Counted from the stretch's first letter, positions 13,664-21,366 are shown. The stretch: DNA of 28,332 nucleotides from Candidatus Daviesbacteria bacterium RIFCSPLOWO2_02_FULL_41_8 (GCA_001777455.1 MFDZ01000058.1:1-28332), one strand, 5' to 3'. Numbers and translations are program-made. The notes: generated by a model not told the origin, from the letters alone.

Positions 13664-13735
13664 GCCGACATGGCTCAGTGGTAGAGCACGTTCTTGGTAA
13701 GAACGGGGTCGCGGGTTCAATTCCCGCTGTCGGCT
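13664..13735 (+). tRNA. tRNA-Thr (anticodon GGU)
   Basis: 72 nt: acceptor GCCGACA/TGTCGGC with discriminator T, D-arm GCTCAGTGGTAGAGC, anticodon stem CGTTC/GAACG with loop TTGGTAA (anticodon GGT), T-arm GCGGG/CCCGC with loop TTCAATT. No CCA is encoded. Its own upstream sequence is the decayed copy, so it must be read through from the promoter near 13457-13486. Confidence 0.96.
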
Positions 13736-13754
13736 CAGATTCAAAATGTCCCGC

Positions 13755-14360
13755 TTATTTAATTTTATTACCTCGTGACCGAAACCTCGAATTCAACCAA
13801 ATAATTGAAAAGCTGACAAGACCTGCTACTACTGCGCCACCCTCAAGCATTTCTCGCTCTCCAAATTGTCTATCTATTTCTGATTTCACAAAATCATTGC
13901 ACCTTCGGGAATTATCTAAAGTATCCAGAGATTGAGCTAATAAACGATTTCCTTCGGTCAACCCCTGCCTGTATGAAGGACTCCAGTTTGGAAGAGATCC
14001 AGGATTATTTGGGTCGTAGTAAGTGAGTCTATTAGCCGCTACTATTCCAAAAGCTCTCTGAATTTCATTTTCCGATGGCTGAGGACACTGAAGAGCAGTA
14101 ATCGACCTAATCTTATCTATCTGTGGCTGGATATACACCATATCTACAGAACCGGCAGTCAATACTGCCAAAGGAATCGCAAGTATTAACCTTGCTTTAA
14201 ATTTTGGGTGATACCGCAAAAAACCCTTAAGCGAATATGCTGGATGCCGCAACCGATCAAACAAACTCCTGTCTTTCTCTATCTTCTCCTCTACGCCTAC
14301 TGCTTCTTCTAAATACCGCGGTAGCCTCACGCCATCAAATCCTGAAGATTCCTCTTTCAT
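13755..14360 (-). CDS. Two-helix membrane protein of unknown function
   Basis: 201 residues from the ATG at 14360; a TTG 13 codons upstream is less likely. The cytoplasmic N-terminus (about 60 residues, charged) is followed by a hydrophobic helix (LILAIPLAVLTAGSVDMVYI), an extracytoplasmic domain of about 100 residues with two cysteines (ALQCPQP and SRRCNDF) that could form a disulfide, and a C-terminal helix (GGAVVAGLVSFSIIWLN). I recognise no family. TTGCCA, 17 nt and TAGAAT precede the start, with a leader of only about three bases. It lies just beyond tRNA-Thr(GGU) and is convergent to it. Confidence 0.65.
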   Translation of the reverse strand: MKEESSGFDGVRLPRYLEEAVGVEEKIEKDRSLFDRLRHPAYSLKGFLRYHPKFKARLILAIPLAVLTAGSVDMVYIQPQIDKIRSITALQCPQPSENEIQRAFGIVAANRLTYYDPNNPGSLPNWSPSYRQGLTEGNRLLAQSLDTLDNSRRCNDFVKSEIDRQFGEREMLEGGAVVAGLVSFSIIWLNSRFRSRGNKIK

Positions 14361-14412
14361 ATCAGAGGAGATTCTAATATAAAATCCCGAAACTGGCAAG
14401 CTATAAGATACT

Positions 14413-15321
14413 TTATGGCGTTTCTACTTCCACCTGGATGTGTTTAACTTCCGGCACTTCTTTTTTGATATTGGCTTTAATCCTGTCTATTATGCCTTCA
14501 ATATCCTTAGTGGTTAAATTACTTTTTAGGCTCACTTCCGCATTTACCAACAACTTTTCCGAACCAATATGAATAGTTTTTAAATCCAACACATCTTTTA
14601 CTTCCGGCTGGGTCATAGTGGCTTCCCTGATTTTGCCCTCTATCTCGGACGAGGCGCTTTGGCCAATAATCAGCTCCCTGATAGGGATAATTAAAATAAC
14701 TCCGAAGATGGCCAAAATAACACCTATTGCTACAGCTCCCAAACCGTCAAACATTAAATTACCGGTAATTCGGTAAAAAACCAAAGCTAAAAAGCCGAAA
14801 ACTGCGGCTAAAACACCCATTAAGTCCAATACAAAAGCAGTTTTTGTTTCAATTAAAGAAGAACTGCCAAAAACTTTTCTTATCCTTAAAATACTCCTTC
14901 CTCTAAGCAATCTCTTTACGCTTAAAGAGAACGCATACCCGTTTGTCGCGATAGATAACCCTAATATGGCAAAAGCAAAATTAATATTATGAATTGGTAA
15001 AGGATTAATGAATCTTTGCCAGCCAAAATAAATTGACATTGTAGAGGTGACACCCAAAATTAAAACGCCGGAGAGCATAGTCCAAAAATATATCTCCCGG
15101 CCATACCCGAAAGGATGCCTTTTGTCAGAAGGCTTTCCGGACCTAGCCAAACCTATCAGCAAAAAACCTGATGCCGCCAAATCAGCCAGACCCTGCAAAG
15201 CTTCTGCGATCATCACCATACTCCCAGTAATGACCGCCACTATAATACTTGTGCTTACATCCACAAAATCAACCAGGAAAGATGTAATAATTACTTTGGT
15301 GGCGGAAGGACGTTGAAACAT
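14413..15321 (-). CDS. Cation diffusion facilitator (CDF) transporter
   Basis: 302 residues from the ATG at 15321 (a TTG three codons upstream is rejected, since the -10 lies across it). Six helices, then a C-terminal ferredoxin-like cytoplasmic domain (from about 215: GKIREATMTQPEVKDVLDLK). It exports Zn2+, Fe2+ or Mn2+ by proton exchange. The usual metal-site HXXXD of helix 2 is replaced by QXXXD (EALQGLADLAAS), and helix 5 has VLDLMGVLA. This pattern resembles the SLC30A9-like branch, whose metal site differs from ZnT/YiiP. The DKRHPFGYGRE loop is typical of CDF. A TATAAT lies 8 nt before the ATG, so the message is nearly leaderless; the promoter shares its -35 with rpmG. Confidence 0.87.
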   Translation of the reverse strand: MFQRPSATKVIITSFLVDFVDVSTSIIVAVITGSMVMIAEALQGLADLAASGFLLIGLARSGKPSDKRHPFGYGREIYFWTMLSGVLILGVTSTMSIYFGWQRFINPLPIHNINFAFAILGLSIATNGYAFSLSVKRLLRGRSILRIRKVFGSSSLIETKTAFVLDLMGVLAAVFGFLALVFYRITGNLMFDGLGAVAIGVILAIFGVILIIPIRELIIGQSASSEIEGKIREATMTQPEVKDVLDLKTIHIGSEKLLVNAEVSLKSNLTTKDIEGIIDRIKANIKKEVPEVKHIQVEVETP

Positions 15322-15329
15322 ATTATTCA

Positions 15330-15381
15330 ATTATACGCTAAGACCTGCAGCTTGCAAAATCGGACGACTCTCGTATATAAT
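15330..15381. promoter_or_regulatory. Divergent CDF/rpmG promoters sharing one -35 palindrome
   Basis: The self-complementary hexamer TTGCAA (15352-15357) can act as -35 on both strands. To the right, 18 nt away, is TATAAT (15376-15381) for rpmG at 15389. To the left, 16 nt away, is TATAAT (15335-15330, minus) for the CDF gene at 15321. Both -10 boxes end 7-8 nt before their ATGs. Confidence 0.65.
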
Positions 15382-15388
15382 CTGTCCC

Positions 15389-15556
15389 ATGGCCAAAAAA
15401 GGTAACCGCAGTTTATTTTCATTCCAGTGTTCTGTCTGCAAAAGCAAGAATTATACTGCAACGAAAAACACGGTAAATATAAAAGAAAAGCTTACTTTGA
15501 GTAAATTTTGTAAACACTGCAGAAAAACTACAGAACACAAAGAAGTAAAATTATAA
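15389..15556 (+). CDS. rpmG: Ribosomal protein bL33, zinc-binding form
   Basis: 55 residues. The frame reads MAKKGNRSLFSFQCSVCKSK, then NYTATKNTVNIKEKLTLSKF, then CKHCRKTTEHKEVKL, which matches bL33. C14/C17 and C41/C44 form a zinc ribbon, as in the C+ form. It belongs to the large ribosomal subunit, near the E site. The promoter TTGCAA-18-TATAAT ends 7 nt before the ATG, so the message is leaderless. The gene is convergent with the PaaX-like regulator (2 nt between stops). Confidence 0.93.
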   Translation: MAKKGNRSLFSFQCSVCKSKNYTATKNTVNIKEKLTLSKFCKHCRKTTEHKEVKL

Positions 15557-15558
15557 AA

Positions 15559-16065
15559 CTAACGTCCGATATTATCTGATTCGAAAACCAATACCCAATC
15601 CTCTATTCCTATATTTTTAATATATTCTCTCAAGGGTCCTGTACAGTTTTTCTTGGTTACCCAAACGCTCTGCTGCCAGGGTGTAAATCCCCAAGCTTTT
15701 AAGTTGTGTCTAAATAAATCCCTGGCGCTTCTTCTTTTTTCCGGTATATCAAATATCACTATTCTCCATTTATCATCCCATTTTCCTTCTTGTGACCTTA
15801 ACTGCTCCACCACAGCTTTCATCTTACCATCGTCAGTTAAACGCCAAGCTAATTTTTGATCGTCAATAAGCTCAATTAAACCCCTTTCCCTTAACCTCTT
15901 AAGAGCCTGTGATAAAGTTCTTTTTTTAAGTTCCGGAATTCCATAATGGTATCTATAATGATGATAAGTAAAGTCTTCAAATCTGGCATAGCCGTCTATA
16001 CTTTTTTCCAGGATTAAAAGAATTAAGTTGGTCAGTGTTCTTCTTTTGGTTTGTGGAATCGCCAT
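15559..16065 (-). CDS. PaaX-like regulator with Cas2-like C-terminal domain
   Basis: 168 residues. Residues 1-75 form a winged helix (RRTLTNLILLILEKSIDG, then LKKRTLSQALKRLRERGLIE and LAWRLTDDGK). Residues about 95-165 match the PaaX C-terminal/Cas2-like ferredoxin fold (KWRIVIFDIPEKRRSARDLF, then GFTPWQQSVWVTKKN and EDWVLVFES). PaaX-type proteins are repressors; the Cas2-like part is a dimerisation fold, not evidence of CRISPR, and there is no array or other cas gene here. The ATG at 16065 is preceded by a TATAAT 6 nt away (leaderless) and by an 18-bp perfect palindrome that overlaps that -10. A paralog with the same kind of operator begins at position 63. Confidence 0.82.
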   Translation of the reverse strand: MAIPQTKRRTLTNLILLILEKSIDGYARFEDFTYHHYRYHYGIPELKKRTLSQALKRLRERGLIELIDDQKLAWRLTDDGKMKAVVEQLRSQEGKWDDKWRIVIFDIPEKRRSARDLFRHNLKAWGFTPWQQSVWVTKKNCTGPLREYIKNIGIEDWVLVFESDNIGR

Positions 16066-16071
16066 ATCACA

Positions 16072-16100
16072 ATTATATCACGGCCGTGATATGTTTGTGA
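16072..16100 (-). promoter_or_regulatory. Promoter and perfect 18-bp operator of the PaaX-like gene (palindrome 16075-16092)
   Basis: The palindrome ATATCACGG|CCGTGATAT is perfect. Its left end overlaps the TATAAT -10 (16077-16072, minus); the -35 position (16100-16095) reads TCACAA, a weak match. Geometry relative to the -10 is the same as in the operator at 74-91. Confidence 0.75.
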
Positions 16101-16148
16101 CTGATCTATTGTAAGTATGTTGGATTTCAGCTACAATTATGAATGTTT

Positions 16149-16219
16149 AGGGATGTGATGAAATGGTATCATAGAGGTCTCCAAAACCTTTTTTTCAGGT
16201 CCGAATCCTGACATCCCTG
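16149..16219 (+). tRNA. tRNA-Trp (anticodon CCA)
   Basis: 71 nt: acceptor AGGGATG/CATCCCT with discriminator G, D-arm GATGAAATGGTATC, anticodon stem GAGGT/ACCTT with loop CTCCAAA (anticodon CCA), T-arm TCAGG/CCTGA with loop TCCGAAT. No CCA is encoded. It sits alone between the PaaX-like gene and a small membrane protein. Confidence 0.94.
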
Positions 16220-16237
16220 CAAGTATAGATAAAGAGA

Positions 16238-16582
16238 TTACTTTTTCTGTTCTCTAATAATGAAGTAAATAGCGCTTCCAACTAAAGTACCAAGGACTAC
16301 CCCTGCGCAAATTTTAATCACTCTATTACGATCATTGTCATCAGCTAAAAATCTACCGGCTACAACATCTATCCCACCACCCCTGGGTATTACTAAAACA
16401 TCCGAATCATCTTCCTCAGCTTGGCGCATTATACCTTGAATGGCGGGATGATTAGAATCTACGTCACCGTTGGGATGACGTATCCTTTCGAGAAATCCCA
16501 AAAGCTTATTCGGAGTTGGCGCACCAACTGAAACCCGTCTACTGGCAAATGCATGCTGCTCGCCTTTTTCTGTATCTGGCAT
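16238..16582 (-). CDS. Small membrane-anchored protein of unknown function
   Basis: 114 residues: a polar cytoplasmic part (1-86), then a C-terminal membrane helix (VIKICAGVVLGTLVGSAIYF) ending in basic residues, a tail-anchor topology. No family is recognised. Upstream on the minus strand are TTGAAG, 17 nt, TAGTAT, then 9 nt to the ATG, so the leader is about two bases. It lies between tRNA-Trp and an exported coiled-coil protein on the same strand. Confidence 0.6.
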   Translation of the reverse strand: MPDTEKGEQHAFASRRVSVGAPTPNKLLGFLERIRHPNGDVDSNHPAIQGIMRQAEEDDSDVLVIPRGGGIDVVAGRFLADDNDRNRVIKICAGVVLGTLVGSAIYFIIREQKK

Positions 16583-16625
16583 AGGGGAAAAATACTACAC
16601 TACAATAGCGAAAACTTCAAGCTTA

Positions 16626-17369
16626 TTAAAAACTCACCTTAATCCTGGCTGATTGAATATAAATCTGTCTGTCGTTGGTACTTTTAATCTGCAATTTGTA
16701 TGTTTTTTGACCACTGGCTAACTTAAAAGTATTGGTGGTATATAACTTAAAACTCGTGGCGCTTGTGTCCAGCTGTGAAGACACCACACTGGCATCTGTA
16801 ACATTATACAATCTGATTGATCCTGTACCTGTCGGATCCACCATCCGGTAATTAACTTCCAGATTCATATTAGAATAGCCTGGATAATTATCCGGGTTAA
16901 GTGAAATCTCATATTCATTGAGAAGTTCCCAATTAGAGTTAGTCCAGGGACCTGATGTTGAACCGATTGGTATATAAATAATAGATTGGGAAGAGGTAGC
17001 CGGAGCGGGTGCAGTTTTTTCCAAAGCCGCAATCCGGGTTTTCAAATCTGTGACCGCAGATTCCAAACTAGTTATCCTTGAATCAAGCGCACCGGTGGAT
17101 GAGGTTAACGTTCCGGAAGGCTTCAGGCTATTAACCTGAGGCACAATTTTGGCCATGGTATCCTCTAAACTCTTTACTCTATCTTCAACTGTAGCCTGAG
17201 GCAGAATCTTGGGCACTTCCACCGGACCTGCATCCTGAACGGTGGAGCTGGCCTCCGGCAAAGAATCAGTATTTTGTTTTGATACTGTAAAGCGCCAAAA
17301 ACCTAACCCGGCAATGATTAAAACAGGCACCAATATAAAGGGCAGAAACCGTATCATTAAATTAATCAT
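16626..17369 (-). CDS. Membrane-anchored surface protein with coiled coil and beta domain
   Basis: 247 residues. An N-terminal membrane helix (FLPFILVPVLIIAGLGFW), then a Pro/Ser/Thr-rich linker, a coiled-coil segment (about 65-120: ITSLESAVTDLKTRIAALEK), and a C-terminal beta-sandwich-like domain (about 130-247), probably outside the cell. No family is recognised. ATGs at 17369 and 17357 are both possible starts (MINLMIRF). A divergent VanW-like gene starts 55 bp away. Confidence 0.65.
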   Translation of the reverse strand: MINLMIRFLPFILVPVLIIAGLGFWRFTVSKQNTDSLPEASSTVQDAGPVEVPKILPQATVEDRVKSLEDTMAKIVPQVNSLKPSGTLTSSTGALDSRITSLESAVTDLKTRIAALEKTAPAPATSSQSIIYIPIGSTSGPWTNSNWELLNEYEISLNPDNYPGYSNMNLEVNYRMVDPTGTGSIRLYNVTDASVVSSQLDTSATSFKLYTTNTFKLASGQKTYKLQIKSTNDRQIYIQSARIKVSF

Positions 17370-17424
17370 ACCACAACTTTTTAACTTGACTTTTTGGCCT
17401 ATAATAGGTTAAAATACGTGGTTC

Positions 17425-18123
17425 ATGTTTAAAAAGTCTCTTCATGCTTTGGCCATTGTTCCCCTAACTCTCGGGTCGCTATTGGGACCCGCTAATTTTC
17501 AAAGTATTACTGCCCCGTCCCCTACAGAACATTTAGTAGCTCAAAAAGAGATGTCTTTGGATAACCGCTATGGAAATGCATTTGTAAACAATGTTTTCAA
17601 GGGTAATATCCTATTGAATCTCGCCTACCTCAGCAACAAGGTTAACTCCTCTAAAGATATTAAGTGGGATGAGATCGGAAAACCTTTCCAATATGAATTT
17701 AAGCTGGATCCCGATAAAACTTTTGCTTTTCACTCCGATATAGAAGATAAATACAAAGACAAACTAGTTAAAACCACCAATGCCCACTTTAACTCTCAAG
17801 AGGGCTTTAAAACAGACGGGTATCTATTCGGAGACGGAGTTTGTCACCTGGCCTCTTTAATCAACTGGGTGGCTAAAGAAGCCGGACTCTCAGTTGAAGC
17901 CCCGACTAATCACGATTTTGCCAATATCCCGGATGTCCCTAAGGAGTATGGCGTCTCTATTTACTCAAATCCCTTCTCCAAAGGATCCAATACCCGGCAA
18001 AACCTCTATATTACCAACAATAAACCCAAACCCATCGCTTTCAGGTTTGAATATAAGCAGAGCTTGCGTCCTGACGGTCTGAAGGATGACAAACTTAAGG
18101 TATCTGTTGTTGAGTTAAATTAA
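17425..18123 (+). CDS. VanW-like exported protein
   Basis: 232 residues. The N-terminus (1-30) is a signal peptide or anchor (SLHALAIVPLTLGSLLGP). The C-terminal half matches the VanW family: YLFGDGVCHLASLINWVAKE AGL (C140 in the usual GGGVCQ-like position), then TNHDFANIPDVPKEYGVSIY. VanW-type domains are linked to the cell envelope and peptidoglycan, but their activity is not defined. Upstream TTGACT, 18 nt and TAAAAT lie before the ATG with about two bases of leader. The GH1 gene follows after 15 nt on the same strand. Confidence 0.78.
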   Translation: MFKKSLHALAIVPLTLGSLLGPANFQSITAPSPTEHLVAQKEMSLDNRYGNAFVNNVFKGNILLNLAYLSNKVNSSKDIKWDEIGKPFQYEFKLDPDKTFAFHSDIEDKYKDKLVKTTNAHFNSQEGFKTDGYLFGDGVCHLASLINWVAKEAGLSVEAPTNHDFANIPDVPKEYGVSIYSNPFSKGSNTRQNLYITNNKPKPIAFRFEYKQSLRPDGLKDDKLKVSVVELN

Positions 18124-18138
18124 TGGTAATATGGAATT

Positions 18139-19461
18139 ATGCCGGATAATCTTCCTTCTGAACACCATGACCATGAAACTTTAAAATTTCCTGAAGGATT
18201 TTTATGGGGAGCCGCCACTTCTGCCCACCAGGTTGAAGGAAATAATATTAATAGTGACTGGTGGGACTGGGAAATGAAAAACCAGCCTCCGGAAAAACGC
18301 TCCGGAGCGGCCTGCGATCAATATCGCCTCTTCGAACAGGATTTTGACCTGGCAAAATCCCTAAACCACAATGCTCACCGGTTATCTATTGAGTGGTCCA
18401 GAATTGAACCCCGGGAAGGTGAGTTTGACGAGGCCGAAATTAAACATTATGTTAAGGTGCTTAAATACCTTAAGTCACTTAATCTTACCGTGATGCTGAC
18501 TCTCTGGCACTTTACCCTACCCAAATGGGTAGCTGATAAAGGCGGCTGGGAGAACGGAGCTACCGTCAAGTATTTTGAAAGGTTTGTCAAAAAAATCGCT
18601 CCTGAAATCGCCGAATATGTTGATTTATGGGTCACGCTTAATGAACCCGGAGTATATATCTATGAAACATATATAGCAAAATCCTGGCCCCATTCAAATA
18701 AAAGCTGGTTTGGCCAAATAAAAACCTTTTTAAATTTAACTTCCGCCCACCGCAAAGTTTATAAATTCTTGCACTACCTCTTTCCGGCCGGCAAACCGGT
18801 TGGTATTGCCAATAATATTCTTTCTTTTGAATCGTATCACAAACATTCTTTATCAGCGCAAATTGCCGTTTTCTTAAACGATCTTTTTGTTAACCACCTG
18901 TTTTATATTTTTACCAAAGGCACCCATGATTTTCTGGGGATTAATTATTACTTCCATGTCCGTTTCAAAGACAAGAATTGGATATCCCAGCGGATAGACA
19001 TGGCGCCGCAAACACATGACGTATCCGACCTTGGTTGGGAAATTTACCCGGAAGGAATTTTTGATGTTCTTACCGATTTGGCCGATGACATACCTATATA
19101 TATAACCGAATGCGGCATTGCTTCCACCAACGATGACCGGCGAAACCGCTTCTTGATTTCGTATCTACAAGAAGTAGCCAGGGCTGTCAGAACCGGAGTT
19201 AATGTCAGGGGATTTTTTTACTGGTCTCTTATAGATAATTTTGAATGGCATTTAGGGTTTGAGCCCAGGTTTGGTCTGGTAGAAGTAGATTATTCCAACC
19301 AATCCCGGCATATCAGACCGTCAGCGCTGGTGTACGCAGATATTATTCAGCATAACGGGATTCCTCATTCCCTGCTACGATTCATCGGCCACACAGTCCA
19401 GGCAGAGGAAGTGTTGGAGAAAAGATATAAAGAAATAGGAAAGGAGCTGGAAGGTGGATGA
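18139..19461 (+). CDS. GH1 family beta-glycosidase
   Basis: 440 residues, the normal GH1 length. It has the N-terminal GH1 signature (FPEGFLWGAATSAHQVEGNN), the acid/base E169 in TLNEPG and the nucleophile E324 in YITECG (usually TENG; here Cys replaces Asn). NFEWHLGFEPRFGLVEVDY, which holds the aglycone-site Trp, closes the family set. GH1 enzymes hydrolyse beta-glucosides, galactosides or related glycosides by retention. There is no signal peptide, so it is cytoplasmic. It lies 15 nt after the VanW-like gene and is probably co-transcribed. Downstream is filler repeat. Confidence 0.93.
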   Translation: MPDNLPSEHHDHETLKFPEGFLWGAATSAHQVEGNNINSDWWDWEMKNQPPEKRSGAACDQYRLFEQDFDLAKSLNHNAHRLSIEWSRIEPREGEFDEAEIKHYVKVLKYLKSLNLTVMLTLWHFTLPKWVADKGGWENGATVKYFERFVKKIAPEIAEYVDLWVTLNEPGVYIYETYIAKSWPHSNKSWFGQIKTFLNLTSAHRKVYKFLHYLFPAGKPVGIANNILSFESYHKHSLSAQIAVFLNDLFVNHLFYIFTKGTHDFLGINYYFHVRFKDKNWISQRIDMAPQTHDVSDLGWEIYPEGIFDVLTDLADDIPIYITECGIASTNDDRRNRFLISYLQEVARAVRTGVNVRGFFYWSLIDNFEWHLGFEPRFGLVEVDYSNQSRHIRPSALVYADIIQHNGIPHSLLRFIGHTVQAEEVLEKRYKEIGKELEGG

Positions 19462-19572
19462 TGGAAAATAGAAGGTAGTATTTTGAGGATGGAAGTTAGA
19501 AATTAGAAATCTATCTTCCAACATCTATCTTCTACCACTATCTTCTATCCTCTAACATCTATCGTCTAAAAC
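19462..19572 (+). repeat. CTATCTTCTA-type filler repeat (family C)
   Basis: Runs of GGAAGTTAGAAATTAGAAATC, then CTATCTTCCAACATCTATCTT, CTACCACTATCTTCTATCCTC, which form inverted repeats with the preceding GGATGATGGAAAATAGAAGG. Same style as patches within the ligase gene. No gene or promoter is visible. Confidence 0.7.
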
Positions 19573-20469
19573 ATGAACCATTTACCATTCACCCTCACTG
19601 CATATCTTTTTAATGCTTTTTCAGTTTTAGCCAGTAAATTTCTACTAAATAAAACTATTCCTGACCCATTAGTTTATATTTTTTATATCAGCCTGATTTC
19701 TATCCTGGCAATTTTCGCTCTGCCTTTCACTCATATTCCTTCTGTGGCGATTTTTAATCTGGCATCTTTATCTACCTTACTTTGGACTTTGGGAGCATAT
19801 TTAATGTTTAAGGCCTTAAAAATAGGTCATGTTTCCCGGGTCGTCCCCGTTATTGGCACACTTATACCTCTGATCCTTTTAATTACAGCTTCGGGAACAA
19901 ACGCTATTGCAACCATTCAAGCTTGGGCTATTTTAATTTTGATTTTGGGGATGGTTTTTTTATCCCTGCAAAATCTTTTACAAAGATCTTTAAGTAAACG
20001 GGAAATAATATATGAAGTTTTATCTGCGGGAAGCTTTGCCCTTTCCTACATTATTTTAAGACAGGCATATTTGGGAGCAGATTTTTTTTCAGTACTAGTT
20101 TGGTCAAGGCTAATACTACTACCCCTTTGTTTTTTAATGCTGATTATTCCTAGCTTACGGAGAAAAATTATTACTTCAAAAGGCACACAAATCAATTTCT
20201 TCTCCAAAACGGGTTTCATATTCCTGGGAGGACAAGTAAGCGGCGCCTTATCGGAATTTTTGTTGCTTTTCTCTATCTCCCTGGCCAATCCGGCCCTGGT
20301 AAATTCGCTTCAGGGCAGTCAATATGCATTTTTATTTATTCTGGCGATAATTTTAGGCAAAAAATATCCGCAAATCTTTGAGGAAAAATATACTTTACTA
20401 ACTTTGATTCCTAAAATTATTGGGATAATTCTAATCACCCTGGGGCTTTATTTACTGAGCACCAGCTAG
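19573..20469 (+). CDS. EamA/DMT-family transporter
   Basis: 298 residues with ten hydrophobic helices in two similar halves, the DMT superfamily layout. The first half ends in helices like LLWTLGAYLMFKALKIGHVS, with the family pattern of small residues followed by polar ones (SRVVPVIGTLIPLIL). Substrate unknown; members move amino acids, nucleotide sugars or other metabolites. The start ATG at 19573 lies right after the filler repeat, and no SD is seen. Confidence 0.8.
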   Translation: MNHLPFTLTAYLFNAFSVLASKFLLNKTIPDPLVYIFYISLISILAIFALPFTHIPSVAIFNLASLSTLLWTLGAYLMFKALKIGHVSRVVPVIGTLIPLILLITASGTNAIATIQAWAILILILGMVFLSLQNLLQRSLSKREIIYEVLSAGSFALSYIILRQAYLGADFFSVLVWSRLILLPLCFLMLIIPSLRRKIITSKGTQINFFSKTGFIFLGGQVSGALSEFLLLFSISLANPALVNSLQGSQYAFLFILAIILGKKYPQIFEEKYTLLTLIPKIIGIILITLGLYLLSTS

Positions 20470-20478
20470 TAGCTCCTA

Positions 20479-21249
20479 TCATTTAATAACCGGCGCCTCT
20501 TGTGGAGTTTGTGCAGAAAGATCTTTTCGAAACATATCCTCAATTTGAACCTCAATCTCTTTTTTCTCTGGATCAAAACTTTCAATGGTGGCTTTTACTA
20601 AACTCCAGCCATTAGCGTAAATTGCCAAATACTCTAATCCTTTTTCACCTGCACGAGCGGCAAAAATAGTAATTTCCCCACTCTTGTCATCCTTCCTTAC
20701 CACAAACTCGGAATAAACACCCGCATCATCTCCATTTGGCAGAGCTTTATAGACATATCCGTCTTGATCTGTTTTAACTCTGTTATCTGATTCCTGATCA
20801 GGAGAATAACGTACATTAACCCCTTCCTGCACATCAATCCGAAATCTAACCGGTGTAAAACTGGAAACTGGCTTTAAGTTAATTCCTTCTTTTATAGGCA
20901 TGGTTTGTATGTCACGGGAAACCACATCAGCAAACCTGGGCAAAGGATAAGGATCTATGGGTAAACTGAAATCTGAAGCAGCCTGAGTTACCGTTTCCGG
21001 GACAGTATTTATATTTGGTGAGTTGCTTGAGCGTGAATCCCATCCGGAAGCTACATTAACAACCAAAGCAAGAAGCAAGACCGTAGCAAGCCCAGCGACT
21101 ACTCTTCTATCAGCTAGTACCCTTGTTGGTAGTCTAGACCCCAAAGGCTCACCTCGCAATTCTTGTAATCGTCGGAATCCCTCAGCAAACACTTTTGCTC
21201 CTAATTCAGATCCCTTCAAGTTTTCTCCAAAATCGGGGCTCTTATTCAT
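20479..21249 (-). CDS. Single-pass membrane protein of unknown function
   Basis: 256 residues: cytoplasmic N-terminus (1-50), one membrane helix (VVAGLATVLLLALVVNVASG, about 51-70), then an exported domain of about 185 residues rich in beta strands (FTPVRFRIDVQEGVNVRYSP). The phrase EGVNVRYSP recalls SH3b-type domains; weak. No family is recognised. It has the best promoter in the window: TTGACA (21289-21284), exactly 17 nt, TATAAT (21266-21261), and a leader of about four bases. It diverges from the PBP gene. Confidence 0.65.
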   Translation of the reverse strand: MNKSPDFGENLKGSELGAKVFAEGFRRLQELRGEPLGSRLPTRVLADRRVVAGLATVLLLALVVNVASGWDSRSSNSPNINTVPETVTQAASDFSLPIDPYPLPRFADVVSRDIQTMPIKEGINLKPVSSFTPVRFRIDVQEGVNVRYSPDQESDNRVKTDQDGYVYKALPNGDDAGVYSEFVVRKDDKSGEITIFAARAGEKGLEYLAIYANGWSLVKATIESFDPEKKEIEVQIEDMFRKDLSAQTPQEAPVIK

Positions 21250-21260
21250 ACTAACAACAA

Positions 21261-21289
21261 ATTATACACTATGGGTTTGCATTTGTCAA
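21261..21289 (-). promoter_or_regulatory. Consensus promoter of the 256-aa membrane protein
   Basis: TTGACA, 17-nt spacer, TATAAT: full consensus on the minus strand. ATG at 21249 lies 11 nt after the -10. Confidence 0.85.
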
Positions 21290-21366
21290 GTTGCCCTCTT
21301 GTGGGCTGGGAAAAAATCTTTTAGAATGCGGCTACAGATCTCCCTGCTGGCCTTAAGCTTAAATTT

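Noticed and set aside
15559..16065. CRISPR-Cas system suggested by the Cas2-like domain
   Set aside because: No repeat-spacer array and no other cas gene in the window; the domain is the PaaX C-terminal fold.
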